Shown here in pieces: positions 34,020-44,858 of a DNA stretch of 64,000 bases (position 1 is the first letter of the stretch; the number at the start of each line of letters is the position of its first letter). The DNA is taken from the NCBI GenBank assembly GCA_047967505.1, contig CM106538.1. One strand, written 5' to 3'. Origin of the DNA: Dipteris shenzhenensis (taxonomy: Eukaryota; Polypodiophyta; Polypodiopsida; Gleicheniales). Position numbers and translations under genes: made by a program. The notes beneath the pieces are model-generated. The model was not told the DNA's origin. It was given only the letters and a program-made list of their open reading frames with translations, and searched no databases.

Positions 34020-34719
34020 AAAATAACCTGGCTATTTACAATAATTGCATTTTCCCTTCTTCACCTTAGGACCTTAATTTGCATTTGTACTTGCATTCCC
34101 CTCCTTCTTGAGCTGATATGTATGGCTGTTTCTTTTCTAAAATGACCTCTGCTGCAATTTGCCCTTTTCTTGGGTGGCAAGTGCTTGCTCACCCTTATGG
34201 GAGAAATGGGAAAAATTGGAGGTCGTCTCCTCTCCCTATAACAACAACCCAAGAAGCCCATCAAATGAGAGAGGGGATGCCCTGAGCATAATAGTCAAAG
34301 AGATAACAAATGTGCCATAAGAGGGAGCCAAGTTGTTGAGAGTGATAGAGATTGGTTTCTTGTCCTCTATTTCCTCATCAACACTAGCTATTTGATCTGT
34401 GAGATCAGTGATCTTTGCAATGTGCTCTATGATTGTTTGACCTTATTGCATGGAAAGCTCCTTGAGCTTATTGGTCAATGCAATGACCCTTGCCTCATTC
34501 AGGCATCATTCTTGACATGATACATGTTTGCCAACTTTTCCCATGCATAATTTGCATCTGTGCATGACTTAATGGTTGTCATAATGTGCCTCTTCACAAA
34601 TGAGGCAATCAAGAATAAAACCTGGACATTTCTATGGTCAAACTTATGCTGCTCCTCCAATAGTGTCGGAGATGGAGTGGCAGTAGAAGTAGTAGAAGTG
34701 TTGGTGGCAGGAGGAGGAG
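34020..34719 (-). pseudogene. Copia 2 gag, downstream part
   Basis: Reads PPPATNTSTTSTATP at the break (34719-34675), then HRNVQVLFLIASF, TIKSCTDANYAWEKLANMYHV, and a zinc knuckle CNYCK-stop-PGYFIVEC near 34000-34050 in which His reads Tyr. The Pro/Thr-rich start matches the gag piece at 45402-45437 and continues the piece at 44859. Confidence 0.75.
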
Positions 34720-34777
34720 GCAGTCGATAGAGCGAGTGAGGAAAAGCGAGCGGGCCCAAAAAAGCGAGCGAGCTTTT
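34720..34777 (+). repeat. Left terminal inverted repeat of the candidate element
   Basis: GCGAGC-rich stretch whose reverse complement is matched at 44801-44858 with several mismatches. Confidence 0.6.
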
Positions 34778-35363
34778 CCACAATTTCCTTATCGAGGTAC
34801 TCAACATAGCTTTGTGGAAACCACTATTTGGGAAGATTCTCAAAAATAAAACTTATGTTACTATGTGTAACTATACCAATATTGCGAATTATAGTCTACC
34901 TTAACTTCCAATTGGAGCCATACTCACATTATGCAACAATAGTATGTGGGTTTGAAAGAAACTGAATTTCCACTCCAAAGCGGATTCCATTACTGATACA
35001 ACAATTCTTTTGCATTTGAAATGGATCTTATTATCAAACTCCTTCAATAATCAAAACAAATGCGTTGCTTGATATGTTGAACTTAGTAACGTAAACATCA
35101 CTTCACCCATATGTAGGGAAAAAAAACTGTTTGTAGACTTCATAGCATGGGATTGCATCAACACTTATGACATTCAAAATGGTTCTTCTTATTAAAAGTG
35201 TTATCAACCATGAAAGAAAATGTTTAAAAATAGTTCACCCGTATGTTGAAAAACCCGTGTCATTTATGACATTCAAAATTGTTCTTACAACCATCCTGTA
35301 GTTCCTAGAGATTTTGCCCATACTTCCAACCCCTTCCCTTCAACCACTAAGAGGTATCTAATA

Positions 35364-35730
35364 GTTTTATAGAACACTTGAGATATCATCACCTCCTAAT
35401 ACAAAACCATTATTACTATTTGTAGAACACTTGAGATATCATCACCTCTTAATACAAGACCATTCTTACTATTTGTAGAACACTTGAGATATCGTCACTC
35501 CTTCCCTTTAGCCACTAAGAGGTACCTAATACTTTTGTAGAACACTTGAACCATTCTTACTATTTGTATAACACTTGAGATATCATCACCTTTTAATACA
35601 AAACCATTCTTACGGTTTGTATAACACTTGAGATATCATCACCTCTTAATATAAGACCATTCTTAGTATTTGTAGATCACTTTAGATATCATCGCCTCTT
35701 AATACAAGACCATTCTTACTATTTGAGAGA
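35364..35730. repeat. 53-bp tandem repeat, about seven copies
   Basis: The unit starts TAGAACACTTGAGATATCAT and ends CCATTCTTACTATTTG. One copy carries an extra CCACTAAGAGGTACCTAATA segment also found near 35340, and one copy is shortened. Confidence 0.9.
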
Positions 35731-35784
35731 TTAATGGATTAAAGGTTTGAAGCTCATAGGAGACAAAGGAAGAGAAAGTCAGTT

Positions 35785-35945
35785 TCAACATGAGGACAAT
35801 AAAACTAATTGGAATATTTTGACTTATGTATTATACCTTTTTGAAGACTATGAATTTAAGTCAGTTTGAACATTAGGATGATAAAACTAATTAGAATATT
35901 TTGACTTATGTATTATATATTTTTGAAGACTATGAATTTTAATAA
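35785..35945. repeat. Tandem duplication, about 78-bp unit
   Basis: AAACTAATT(G/A)GAATATTTTG ... GAAGACTATGAATTT occurs twice, starting near 35808 and 35885. Confidence 0.85.
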
Positions 35946-37930
35946 GGAGAGGCATGCACACTACTTAGTAAATACACTAGTACTACTACTAGCCTACGAC
36001 TATTAAGCCTAGTAGCACCAGTGTGATTTTGAGCCTTGTATCAGCCTTTTGATAATTTTCTTTCATCGTTAGTGCAATAGAAATTATTCCTTCTATCAGA
36101 AGAATCTTGCCAAATTTATTCAAAGTGATGATTTTGTAGTCTACAGCCACTATCCTTTGACTCTCAAAAATATATTAAATGTGAGCACCCATTTATCTTG
36201 TATGATCAATCCTAGACTATGCTGCGATAGGACATTACTAGAACAAAAAAAATATGAATTGATATGGCAATGTTCGGTGTGAAATAACCAAATTAAGGAT
36301 TTAATAAGAAAGAAAACAATCAGAATCAATAGGCTATTCAATGGCTCAAATCTGCACAGAAATTATAATGTGCCTCCCATTTCTTATGCATTCCAGCCCC
36401 TCATGTTTGACAAGAATGCAAACAATAATGAAATCACATTATCTTTAGTTTCAAAGTAAGCAAAGCACCAAAAATAAATGCAAACATATTGGATGAGGAA
36501 TAAATAGGTATAGATATAGATAGACCTATATATGTGAATTCATAGATATAATGATGATTAAAGTTGGACGGTCGTAATAATATTATGTGTACTATCATTG
36601 GGATTAGGACTACTATTGGTAATATTGTATGTAGTAGTAGGAGAACTACCATTAAGGAACACTCAAATAAAATTACTAATGGTGGTGATAAAACTACCAC
36701 TAGTAGTTTGGTAATTGCCCCTAACATCTACAACAAATATTTGATGGGTAGCTAGTATTAGGTCAAAAGGCCCCAATTGTGCTATAATAATGGACCAAAA
36801 AAGGGAGTGCTATAGCATCACCTAAGGGTCACTTTTTATCCATGAAAGAAACAAGTTGGTGCAACCTAGGTCATACAGATCTAGGTCATGTGGAGTGGTT
36901 CGTGTCTCTTTCCTTGACAAAAAAGTTACACTACCTTTGATAATAACTACAAAGATTGCTGCCATAGTGCCATAGAGTAGCCCCTAGGTTGCACCATCAT
37001 CCTTTTTTGCTTTTGAGCCATTAAGTTTGATCCACTGATTTTATGTAGAATTATTCTACTATATGTTCACATGTCCTTAATAGGATCTTGATATAATCCC
37101 TTCCATTGTAAGTACTTTTACTTTAAGTTTCACGTATCCTTAACAAACCACTAGGCTTCAACACAGATTCATTCTTAAGTTTCAAGCCTCAAACGCAAAC
37201 ACCCTTGTAAAAGGGATAATGTATTAAAGCTACATTCAATCCATCAAATCTTTTGAATAACAGTTCTATTGAAAATTCATGTATCATCAATAGGATTTCA
37301 TCCATTATATGTTCATTTGTCTTTAATAGTATGTCTAAAAATTCATGTATCTTCAATATTATTTCTCTCATGTGTTCCAATATCTTCAAAAGGATACCTT
37401 TATTTATGTCCAAACTTGAGCATTGATTTGTATTTATCAAACACAATTTCACTCCACCTATTCTTTAGAATGAAATTTTTTCGCCAAAAGTGGGCCAAAT
37501 GTAAGGTCTTTCCACATATTCTTAAGAATGAAAATTTTGGCCTTACGTTGGCAAGTCTATGGAATGAGGGTAAGGCCAAAGTCTCTGGTACGGTGCATTA
37601 GGTCTTGATTAATTCTTCTTTAGGCTTGAATATTCAATGCATTAACTTCACGACTATTATTTATGCTTGAACTTGTAATGTATTAATTTCATGACTTAGG
37701 ATTTTATGAAGTTATATCTAACATGTCCCAAATTTAATGGAAATTAATATCCTACATAACACAACAAAGTATCATCATATCCCTTCTCAAAATCAATGCT
37801 ACCTAGCAACTCTCCTAGCATTTTCACTGCCTTGCATTTGAGTTAGCTATGATGAAGAATGTTGCCTGCCTTTGGAACCTCTTAGAGTTACCGTTAGCAT
37901 AATCTAATTTCATGTACCCCAAAACTTGAG
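35946..37930. other. No gene recognised
   Basis: AT-rich. Small direct repeats only (for example AAAATTCATGTATC near 37271 and 37337). No domain was recognised in the short open frames. Confidence 0.4.
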
Positions 37931-37931
37931 A

Positions 37932-38413
37932 CTTGGAGATTCCCATATCACACCAGTGGTAGCTATCTTGTCCACTCTCAATGCTAGTAAGAGCTAGGCC
38001 CCATAGACCGGTAAGAGAAGTCTTTTTGGAGGTTTAATTTTTTCCTTCGTCTTCTGCAGGCCCCATGATGAAATAGGATATATTCATCACCCTACATTTA
38101 ATGCAAGAATTGACAACTTTTTTGGACCTGACTATGTAGTTTACATCCCAAAATTGGTGCTAAAATTACAGACTGGGAGATTCCCATATCACACCAACGG
38201 TAGCTGTCTTGTCGACTCTCAACACTAGTAAGAGCCGGTCCCCATAGACCAGTAAAAGAAGTCTTTTTGTTGGTTCAATTTTTTGCCTCCGTCTTCTCCA
38301 GCCCCATGACGGAATAGGATATATTCACCACCCTTTAGTTAATGCAAGAATTGACAACTTTTTTTGGACATGACTATGCAGCTTACATCCCAAAATTGGT
38401 GCTAAAATTGCAT
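37932..38413. repeat. 241-bp tandem duplication
   Basis: GAGATTCCCATATCACACCA starts at 37936 and 38177. Both copies continue through GTAAGAGC, CCCCATAGACC, AGTCTTTTTG, GGATATATTCA and CCCAAAATTGGTGCTAAAAT. Confidence 0.9.
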
Positions 38414-38499
38414 ACCGGGCATCTCCATTTGCCGGGGGGTGTCCCAGCAACCCCTTGGACTTGCTCTATTTGTCTAGTTGTGTCTCTCCACAAAAATTG

Positions 38500-38821
38500 G
38501 AGTGGGGCCTATTTTCCCCATCTATTAAAACTATATGCATCAATATGTATGTATGTATGCATGCATGCATGCATATGGCCATGTATGTATGTACACACAC
38601 ACATATGTATGTATGTATGTGTACTAAAACTATATGCATCAAATAATGTTGTTGATCAATTTTTGGCATACCCCACCAAAATCAAGACCCCCATTGCAAA
38701 GAAAGGTAAGGAACACAAGTGCTTGTTCTTATGCTCATGAGACAACAAAATGCATGACATAGGCAACCAATGGGGTCTTACTTTTGATGTTTGTATGTAT
38801 GTATGTATGTATATATGTATG

Positions 38822-38857
<36 letters not shown>

Positions 38858-38861
38858 TATA

Positions 38862-38892
<31 letters not shown>

Positions 38893-39657
38893 GTATGTAT
38901 GTATGTATATGTATATGTTGATGCATATATGTATATATTGATGTATGTATTGATGCATACAATTTTGATATATGGAGAAAATGGACATGAAAACCATCTA
39001 AATTAGTTCTTGTTGTTCGATTTGATATATGACATGATCCTATTTGGATTTGTAAGTCCAAAGATATGGGGTCCTACTTTTAGGGCTTGAATGCCTAAAA
39101 TAGGCAGCGCGTTAACGCGCTACCTATTTCATGCATTTAGGCCTCAAAAGTAGGACCTGAATGCATGAAATAGGCAGCGCGTTAACGCGCTGCCTATTTC
39201 ATGCATTTAGGCCTCAAAAGTAGGATCCCATTGGCAACACAATGGGGTCCTACTTTTGAGGCCTAAATGCATGAAATAGGGAGCGCATTAACGCGCTGCC
39301 TATTTCAAGCATTTAGGCCCTAAAAGTAGCACCCCGCATCTTTGGACTTGCATATCCGAATGGGGTCATGTCATATATCAAATCGAATGGCAAGATCCAA
39401 TTTAGATGGTTTTCATGTCCATTTTCTCCATCAACTAAAACTATATTCATAAAATAATGTTGTTTATCAATTTTTGGCATACCCCCACCAAAATCAAGAC
39501 CCCCATTGCAAAGAAAGGTAAGGAACACAAGTGCTTGTTCTTATGCTCATGAGACAACAAAATGCATGAAATAGGCAACCAATGGGATCCTAATTTTGCT
39601 GTATGTATGTAAGTATGTATATATGTATGTATATACATACATATATATCTATATGTG

Positions 39658-39710
<53 letters not shown>

Positions 39711-40380
39711 ATATATATATATATATATGTATGTATATGTATATGTTGATGCATATATGTATATATTGATGCATACCATTTTGATATATGAAGAAAATGG
39801 ATATGAAAACCATTTAAATTGGCTCTTGTCGTTCGATTTGATATATGACATGATCCCATTTGGATTTGTAAGTCCAAAGATATGGGATCCTACTTTTAGG
39901 GCCTGAATGCCTAAAATAGGCAGCGCATTAACGCGCTACCTATTTCATGCATTTAGGCCTCAAAAGTAGGACCCCATTGGCAACACAATGGGGTCCTAGT
40001 TTTGAGGCCTAATTGCATGAAATAGACAACGCGTTAACGCGCTGCCTATTTTAGGCATTCAGGCCCTAAAAGTAGTACCCCATATCTTTGGACTTGCATA
40101 TCCAAATGGGGTCATGTCATATATCAAATCGAACGGCAAGATCCACTTTAGATGGTTTTCATGTCCCATTTCTCCATCAACTAAAACTATATTCATCAAA
40201 TAATGTTGTTGATCAATTTTTGGCATACCCCCCCAAAATCAAGACCCCCATTGCAAAGAAAGGTAAAGAACACAAGTGGTTGTTCTTATGCTGATGAGAC
40301 AACAAAATGCATGACATGGGAAACCAATGGGGTCTTACTTTTGATGTTTGTATGTATGTATATATATGCATGTACATACA

Positions 40381-40451
<71 letters not shown>

Positions 40452-41025
40452 ATGTTGATGCATATATGTATATATTGATGTATATATTGATGCATACAAT
40501 TTTGATATATGGAGAAAATGGACATGAAAATCATCTAAATTGGCTCTTGCCGTTTGATTTGATATATGACATGACCCCATTTAGATTTGTAAGTCCAAAG
40601 ATACGGGGTCCTACTTTTAGGGCCTGAATGCTTGAAATAGGCAGCGCGTTAACACGCTGCCTATTTCATGCATTTAGGCCTCAAAAGTAGGACCCCATTG
40701 TGTTGCCAATGGGGTCCTACTTTTGAGGCCTAAATGCATGAAATAGATTTTAGGCATTCAGACCCTAAAAGTAGCACCCCGTATCTTTGGACTTGCATAT
40801 CCGAGTGGGGTCATGTCATATATCAAATCGAATGGCAAGATCCAATTTAGATGGTTTTCATGTCCATTTTCTCCATCAACTAAAACTATATTCATCAAAT
40901 AATGTTGTTTATCAATTTTTGGCATACCCTCCCCCCCCCCCCCCCAAAATCAAGACCCCCATTTTGCTGTATGTATGTAAGTATGTATATATGTATGTAT
41001 ATACATACATATATATGTATATGTG

Positions 41026-41071
<46 letters not shown>

Positions 41072-41700
41072 CACACACATGTATGTATGTATGTATGTAT
41101 GTATGTATATATATATATATATACATACATACATATGTATATATTGATGCATATATTGATGCATATCTTGATGTATATATTTATGCATACAATTTTGATT
41201 GATGGAGAAAATAGGCATGAAAACCATCTAAATTGGCTCTTGCCGTTCGATTTGATATAGGACATGATCCCATTGGGATTTGTAAGTCCAAAGATACGGG
41301 GTCCTACTTTTAGGGCCTGAATTCCTGAAATAGGTATCTTGTCAATGTGCTACCTATTTCATGCATTTAGGCCTCAAAAGTAGGACCTCATTTGGTCCTA
41401 CATGGGGTCCTACTTTTGAGGCCTAAATGTATGAAATAGGCAGTGCATTAACGCGCTGCCTATTTCAGGCATTCAAGCCCCCTTCAAGCCCTAAAAGTAA
41501 GACCCCGTATCTTTGGAATTACAAATCCAAATGGGGTCATGTCATACATCAAATCAAATGGCAAGAGCCAATTTAGATGTTTTCATGCCTATTTTATTGA
41601 TTTAATAAAACTATATGCATCAAATAATGTTGTTTATCAATTGGCATACACCCCCAAAATCAAGACCCCCATTGGAAAGAAAGGTAAGGAACACAAGTGC
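38500..41700. repeat. Higher-order array of four large palindromic units with (TATG)n spacers
   Basis: The marker TTTTGGCATACCC recurs at about 38656, 39471, 40218 and 40917, with a degenerate copy near 41640 (spacings about 815, 747, 699, 726). Each unit has a spacer with CAAAATCAAGACCCCCATT, a TATG/TACA or TG microsatellite, then a foldback. The four foldbacks are about 38964-39436, 39778-40184, 40500-40880 and 41195-41600. Outer arms of about 140 bp (GTAAGTCCAAAGATA... and its complement TATCTTTGGACTTGC) enclose smaller palindromes around GCGCGTTAACGCGC. Units share sequence but differ in microsatellite length and inner palindrome number. No coding capacity; open frames are microsatellite artefacts. 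Confidence 0.9.
39160..39207. repeat. 48-bp perfect palindrome
   Basis: Reads AATGCATGAAATAGGCAGCG to the left of a GTTAAC centre (39181-39186 flanks) and the exact complement to the right, with no loop. Near-copies lie around 39110, 39288, 39930, 40030, 40645 and 41450. Confidence 0.95.
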
Positions 41701-41722
41701 TTGTTCTTATGTTTAGGGGACA

Positions 41723-41808
41723 TTAAAAAAGAGGCCTGGTAGCCCAAAAATGGCAGCGCATCAATGCGCTATCATTTTTGGGTTGCCAGGTCTCTTTTTT
41801 ATTGTCTC
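41723..41808. repeat. Hairpin with GCGCATCAATGCGC core
   Basis: ACATTAAAAAAGAGGCCTGG on the left pairs with CCAGGTCTCTTTTTTATTGT on the right. The centre ATGGCAGCGCATCAATGCGC is a variant of the array core. It lies just right of the main array. Confidence 0.85.
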
Positions 41809-42345
41809 ACGAGCATACATATGGAGGTTATTATACAATATAACTAAGAAGTAGTATTGAAGTAGTTCTACAATTTGGATGCATTAAGAGCATTCATATA
41901 GCAAGGAAGAATATAATAATTGAATACATTTTTTTTTCAATACATATTGCTAGTGAGACTACCAAAAAGAGGCTCTACCCCTCATGATGTCTCTGGATAC
42001 AGAATATGAGATTGCTTGATGCTTGGATTGCAGCTGGAAACATTGTGTGGGCAAAGCCACTATATGCCTCAAGTGTTGGAAATTGATGTATGGCTCAAGT
42101 GCTAGAATGTGCAAATCATCACCAAAATCAAGACCCCGTAGAGATTCCATGAGGGCTATCCTTTTACTACTACGCACATCACCTTTAGTCGAGGGCAGAA
42201 CCATTCATCATCACAGGCAGCAGGTTCATGGGACCCCATCCCATGATCCAAGGCATTATTCAAAGACAAGTATTTCTGACCATTCCCAAATTGAGTTTGC
42301 CAATTCCTAATCTGATTGATTTCGTTTACTGGACTTGCAATGCTT

Positions 42346-42460
42346 GCAAAGCCCTTGCTTAAGCTTGAATGAGCCTCTTGATTTTGGGGGTATAATGGTC
42401 AAAAATGGCTTAACACGCCCAAAATCAAGAGGCTCATTCAAGCTTAAGCAAGGGCTTTGC
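42346..42460. repeat. Perfect 43-bp inverted repeat, 29-bp loop
   Basis: 42346-42388 (GCAAAGCCCTTGCTTAAGCT...) and 42418-42460 are exact reverse complements. The arm ends in CTTGATTTTGGG, related to the CAAAATCAAGACCCC motif of the palindromic array. Confidence 0.95.
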
Positions 42461-42462
42461 AG

Positions 42463-42550
42463 GTCTTGTTTTTGGGTGGCAAAAGCACGAAAAATGATAG
42501 CGCATTAAGGTGTTGCCATTCTTATGCTTCCCCCCTCCAAAAACAAGACC
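42463..42550. repeat. Imperfect hairpin with GCGCATTAAGGTG core
   Basis: GTCTTGTTTTTGG on the left pairs with CCAAAAACAAGAC on the right. The middle AAAATGATAGCGCATTAAGG is a decayed copy of the GCGCRTTAAYGCGC core. Confidence 0.75.
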
Positions 42551-44800
42551 CCCAAGCTATTCATTGGAGACACCAAAATGAGGAGAAGGATGACGTGAGG
42601 AGTAGAGGAGCTGGCCAATGAGGGGAGGGACAGCCTTGGAATTGCCAACAACAAGCATGATGCAAGGAGGTGAGAAGGCAAAGAAGCAAGGAGGTGAGGA
42701 GGTGAGGAAGCAAGGAGGCGAGGAGGCAAGAGGTAGTCTTGAAGGGCAACAAGAGGGTGGAGGTGGCCGAAAGAGTAAGCAAGAAAGGGAGGGATGGAGA
42801 TTGCTTGTAGGAAATGCTTGGATTAATGCTACAAATGCCATTTTTTTTTGTGTGTTTTGCAGCATGAAATTTTTATGTCATTTTTCTTTTAAAAAATACA
42901 ACATTGTTGTTATTAATTGCGCTTCAAACAACTCAAGCGGTAAAGCACCATGGATTAGTACAACAATATACATCACAAATGGATGCATGCACTCATATAC
43001 ATCACCGATGGATGCATACACTTCTACTCACATCAATCTCCAATATTGTATTAGATGGACCCTTAGCATATATGTGTGCATAGAAGACCATTTCCTACAT
43101 TGATCCCTGATTTCATAGTTAAATTATTCCCTTTCTCACATTCTAACATGTGAAGATTTAATGTACATGCATTATGGGTACATTATATTGCATTTTATGA
43201 CTAACTTTTTTTATGAATGCATGATACTTGTATATGGTCAAGGAAGGTATATTATCATTTTTGAATGACAACATTACTCTATGCTCCGTTTTATCCTATA
43301 TTAGAAACTATGATCACTAGATATTACATAAATGTATTGCTCCATTATATCCTATACTAAAAACTATTTTGACCCAAATACATAAGGCCAATTGAGGTTA
43401 GTACTCATGACAAGTGATGAAAACAATCCAATGGTATGAATGAGATCTTGTAAATTTTGGATATATAAAATGGGTACTATGTTGATTGAGCTATTTTTCT
43501 AAGGGAATATTTTCAACTTAATTACTAAATACATACTTACAATGGTGACCTGATTCCCATCTATATGTATAATCAAGTTTTACTTTGTGTTAAAAAAAAG
43601 CTTTTGCATAAGGTTAAAATTCGAATAGTATTTATATTTGTTTAAGACTGCCCATTGAGCTGGCTCCTATCCTTATATTGAACATGATAATGTTCATAAA
43701 GATTTTATGAATACAAATAGATAGCATTGGCTCTCTTTTTAGTGGTTGGGAATGAACCCTAAAAGTACCCTAAAACGACTATGTATTCCCTTATTTGTAG
43801 CATGGAAGTGATCATGGTAGAGTGGCATAATCCCTATTTTGCTTTTTTCATAGGTTCTTTTGCTACTCATGGTTGGCGGATACACCACGGCATAGATCCA
43901 AATAGATATTTGGTTTTTTGCTTCAACTTGCTTGACTAGACTTTCCTTGATGATTCTTCGATTGTGCATCATGAGTAGTCACTGGCTTAATTGATGGATT
44001 AAGTGCCATGTTTTCCTTAAAGTTTTTCATACTACAGGATACGAGTTTGCTTATAGGGGTGGAAATAGAAGCTTGTTAACGCCTGGTCTGTTAGATGCAG
44101 CAGGATACTAGTTACAGAGTGTCTTTGCTAATTATTTCACTTGAATCATGCTCCTCTTATGCTTGAGTTTGTGGTCACGTATTGAGTTTAACATAATAGT
44201 CTACAGGATACTGGTGGTTAGATGCATTCATTTCTAGTTCCGATAGAACTATCATTCAGACATTGGTCATAATAGAAGTATGGAGGGCTAAAATCCTTTT
44301 TTGGCTCCCTAAGTTTTTTAAAGCATGGTATTGTCCAGATTACATAGGTATTTTCACTAAGCAAAATTAATCCTTATGATGAAAATGTGTTTTTTTTCTT
44401 TTGACATAGTTAGTTCTGTTTCCATGTTTTTGGATCGAATGTATCGATGATCTTCTGCAAGCATAAAAGACATGATATGTATATGTAGCACATGATCATG
44501 TTTACATATTTTCAGTCATATATTCTACCTTGTGATCTATCATTATCTTGCTGTGTGGATGTTCAATCTGAGTAGTGTTTGCTTTTTTTATCGCAAATTT
44601 TATGTATTGTTGTGTCTCTACCTCTCCACAACGACTCAAATTGATAGTATGGGGATGAAAGAGAAGTTAATTGTGAGTTTCAGGCATGCCTTCATCGTTG
44701 GAATATGTTTAATTTGCTTATGATCACATCAATTGTTCCAATGATATTGAGAGGAATAAGATGTTGGATGAGGTTCTCGCTCGCTTGAAACCTATTTAAT
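42551..44800. other. No gene recognised
   Basis: Begins with a GGAGGTGAGGAAGCAAGGAG-type purine-rich stretch (42660-42735). The rest is AT-rich without a recognised frame. The minus-strand frame at 43739-43972 was not recognised. Confidence 0.4.
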
Positions 44801-44858
44801 CTTGCTCGCTTATTTGGGGCTGCTCGCTTTTCTCCGCTCGCTTTTTGGTAATCCTCAA
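44801..44858 (-). repeat. Right terminal inverted repeat of the candidate element
   Basis: Counterpart of 34720-34777, directly followed by GGAGGAGGAG and the continuing copia gag sequence. Additional GCTCGC motifs reach inward to about 44775. Confidence 0.6.

Larger units (their letters stand above)
32260..34719 (-). mobile_element. Copia element 2, 3' portion (gag to integrase), RT lost
   Basis: Minus-strand copia. Order from 34719 downwards: gag (HRNVQVLFLIASFVKRHI...), degenerate zinc knuckle near 34030, protease DSGATKH at 33778-33786, GAG-pre-integrase WHARFGHVHHKEL near 33390, integrase HSDVCDP and FIDDYSRFTW near 33190-33110, and the integrase C-terminal part EFWGEAI...HNRC...FGSIAYALIP to 32700. 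The RT and RNase H are missing; sequence after about 32300 is repeat. The upstream gag and 5' LTR are displaced to 44859-46468 by the 10.1-kb segment. Confidence 0.85.
34720..44858. mobile_element. Candidate 10.1-kb terminal-inverted-repeat element inside copia gag
   Basis: The left end (34720-34777) reads inward GAGCGAGTGAGGAAAAGCGA then GCGGGCCCAAAAAAGCGAGC. The right end (44801-44858), read inward on the minus strand, is AAAAAGCGAGCGGAGAAAAG then CGAGCAGCCCCAAATAAGCG. The two are alike over some 50 bp. GGAGGAGGAG flanks both ends (34710-34719, 44859-44868). A nearby duplicate of the copia gag leader (45440-45490) has the same flanking sequence with a single GGAGGAGGAG and no insert, i.e. 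an empty site. The 10-bp duplication and ends of 50-60 bp would suit a Mutator-like element. No transposase is seen inside, so it would be non-autonomous. The GGA-rich target makes exact ends uncertain. Confidence 0.6.

Noticed and set aside
38750-41260. Open frames of 60-150 codons in the TATG/TG regions
   Set aside because: They are translations of microsatellites (Tyr/Ile/His/Val/Cys runs) open in several frames on both strands.
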